NCBI GenBank assembly: GCA_003224195.1
Contig: QHYP01000261.1
Location: forward strand, 1-5,825
Source of the DNA: Acidobacteriota bacterium
GTDB lineage: Bacteria; Acidobacteriota; Terriglobia; Acidiferrales; UBA7541
DNA: 5,825 bases
Direction: 5' to 3'
The notes under the pieces are model-generated. The model was not told where the DNA came from, made no database searches, and saw only the letters and a list, made by a program, of their open reading frames with translations. Below, piece after piece: positions 5,497-5,825 of this stretch (positions within the stretch are counted from its first letter, which is position 1; each line of letters opens with the position of its first letter). Both the position numbers and the translations under genes were made by a program.

Positions 5497-5602
5497 AAGA
5501 AGGACTCCCGCGATCGTGCCGGGAAGCGTGTGGCTCGGCCCCGAGATCGCGGCAGGGCAGGACTTGAGCCGTCCAGGCGAAACCTTGTCTCCTCATTAAT
5601 CG

Positions 5603-5608
5603 TAGAAT
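5603..5608 (+). promoter_or_regulatory. Possible -10 box for the ABC permease gene
   Basis: TAGAAT matches the -10 consensus at five of six positions and lies 20 nt before the permease ATG. No acceptable -35 box is found at 16-18 nt spacing, so the call rests on one hexamer and position. Confidence 0.25.
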
Positions 5609-5628
5609 AGACGGATGGGTGTGAACGG

Positions 5629-5825
5629 ATGAAACGCCGTGTGTTGCTGCGGGAGCCGGTCAGCGTGGCGCTGGAGACGCTGCGCGCGCACAAGATGCGT
5701 TCCTTCTTGATGCTGCTGGGGATTATCCTTTCCGTTTCCACGCTGATTGTGGTGATTGCTCTGATTTCGGGGGTGAATCGGTATATTGCCGACCGGGTGG
5801 CCAATCTTGGATCGAACGTATTTCT
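5629..5825 (+). CDS. MacB/FtsX-type ABC transporter permease, N-terminal part (runs off window)
   Basis: The first 65 residues of an open frame that leaves the window. It begins MKRRVLLREPVSVALETLRAHKM, an amphipathic segment with the N-terminal pattern of MacB-like permeases (ALxxLRxxKxRSxLxxLGI). A single long transmembrane helix follows, from about residue 23 (MRSFLMLLGIILSVSTLIVV to ALISGV), then the start of a periplasmic region, NRYIADRVANLGSNVF. The LGI motif before the helix and GSN after it are typical of the MacB periplasmic core family, whose members form mechanotransmission or efflux complexes with a separate ATPase. The ATG at 5629 is the first usable start: a GTG at 5621 and an ATG at 5615 both run into the TGA at 5630-5632. 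No strong Shine-Dalgarno is seen. An ATPase partner gene would be expected nearby, outside the window. Substrate cannot be inferred. Confidence 0.85.
   Translation, partial: MKRRVLLREPVSVALETLRAHKMRSFLMLLGIILSVSTLIVVIALISGVNRYIADRVANLGSNVF

Noticed and set aside
5222..5599. A plus-strand 125-codon hydrophobic frame opposite the TrbI-like ORF
   Set aside because: No recognisable motif; the minus strand in the same place shows a coherent domain order.

Overview
The window looks like a chromosomal housekeeping locus from a GC-rich bacterium. The gene order pth, rpsF, rpsR, rplI, dnaB, alr, together with dispersed GTAGGGGC-type palindromes and a TrbI-like glycine-zipper ORF, fits Acidobacteriota best. 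That assignment is inference from gene order and protein style, not from a database search.

Layout: the left edge holds the last 114 codons of peptidyl-tRNA hydrolase (pth, 1-345). A 132-nt leader with two hairpins precedes a compact ribosomal-protein operon: bS6 (rpsF, 478-876), bS18 (rpsR, 938-1312) and bL9 (rplI, 1345-1791). No ssb or priB lies between rpsF and rpsR. A 256-nt spacer with a palindromic repeat and a good sigma70-like promoter leads to the replicative helicase dnaB (2048-3418), which is intact and has no intein. A 467-nt non-coding spacer holds a second perfect palindrome, another repeat-like hairpin element and a possible 14-codon leader peptide. Alanine racemase (alr, 3886-5059) follows, interrupted by a frameshift near 4447-4465. 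A convergent minus-strand ORF (5047-5496, possibly open to 5592) resembles the C-terminal part of a TrbI-like glycine-zipper membrane protein. The right edge holds the first 65 codons of a MacB/FtsX-type ABC transporter permease (5629 onward).

Functional themes: translation (Pth recycling, ribosomal proteins S6, S18 and L9), replication (DnaB) and cell-wall precursor supply (Alr). This is an ordinary core-genome neighbourhood; I see no new defence system or mobile element. The most interesting non-gene signals are a palindrome family with three copies, two of which show compensatory base changes against each other and one of which supplies the pth stop codon; a candidate S6:S18 autoregulatory leader; and the broken reading frame in alr.
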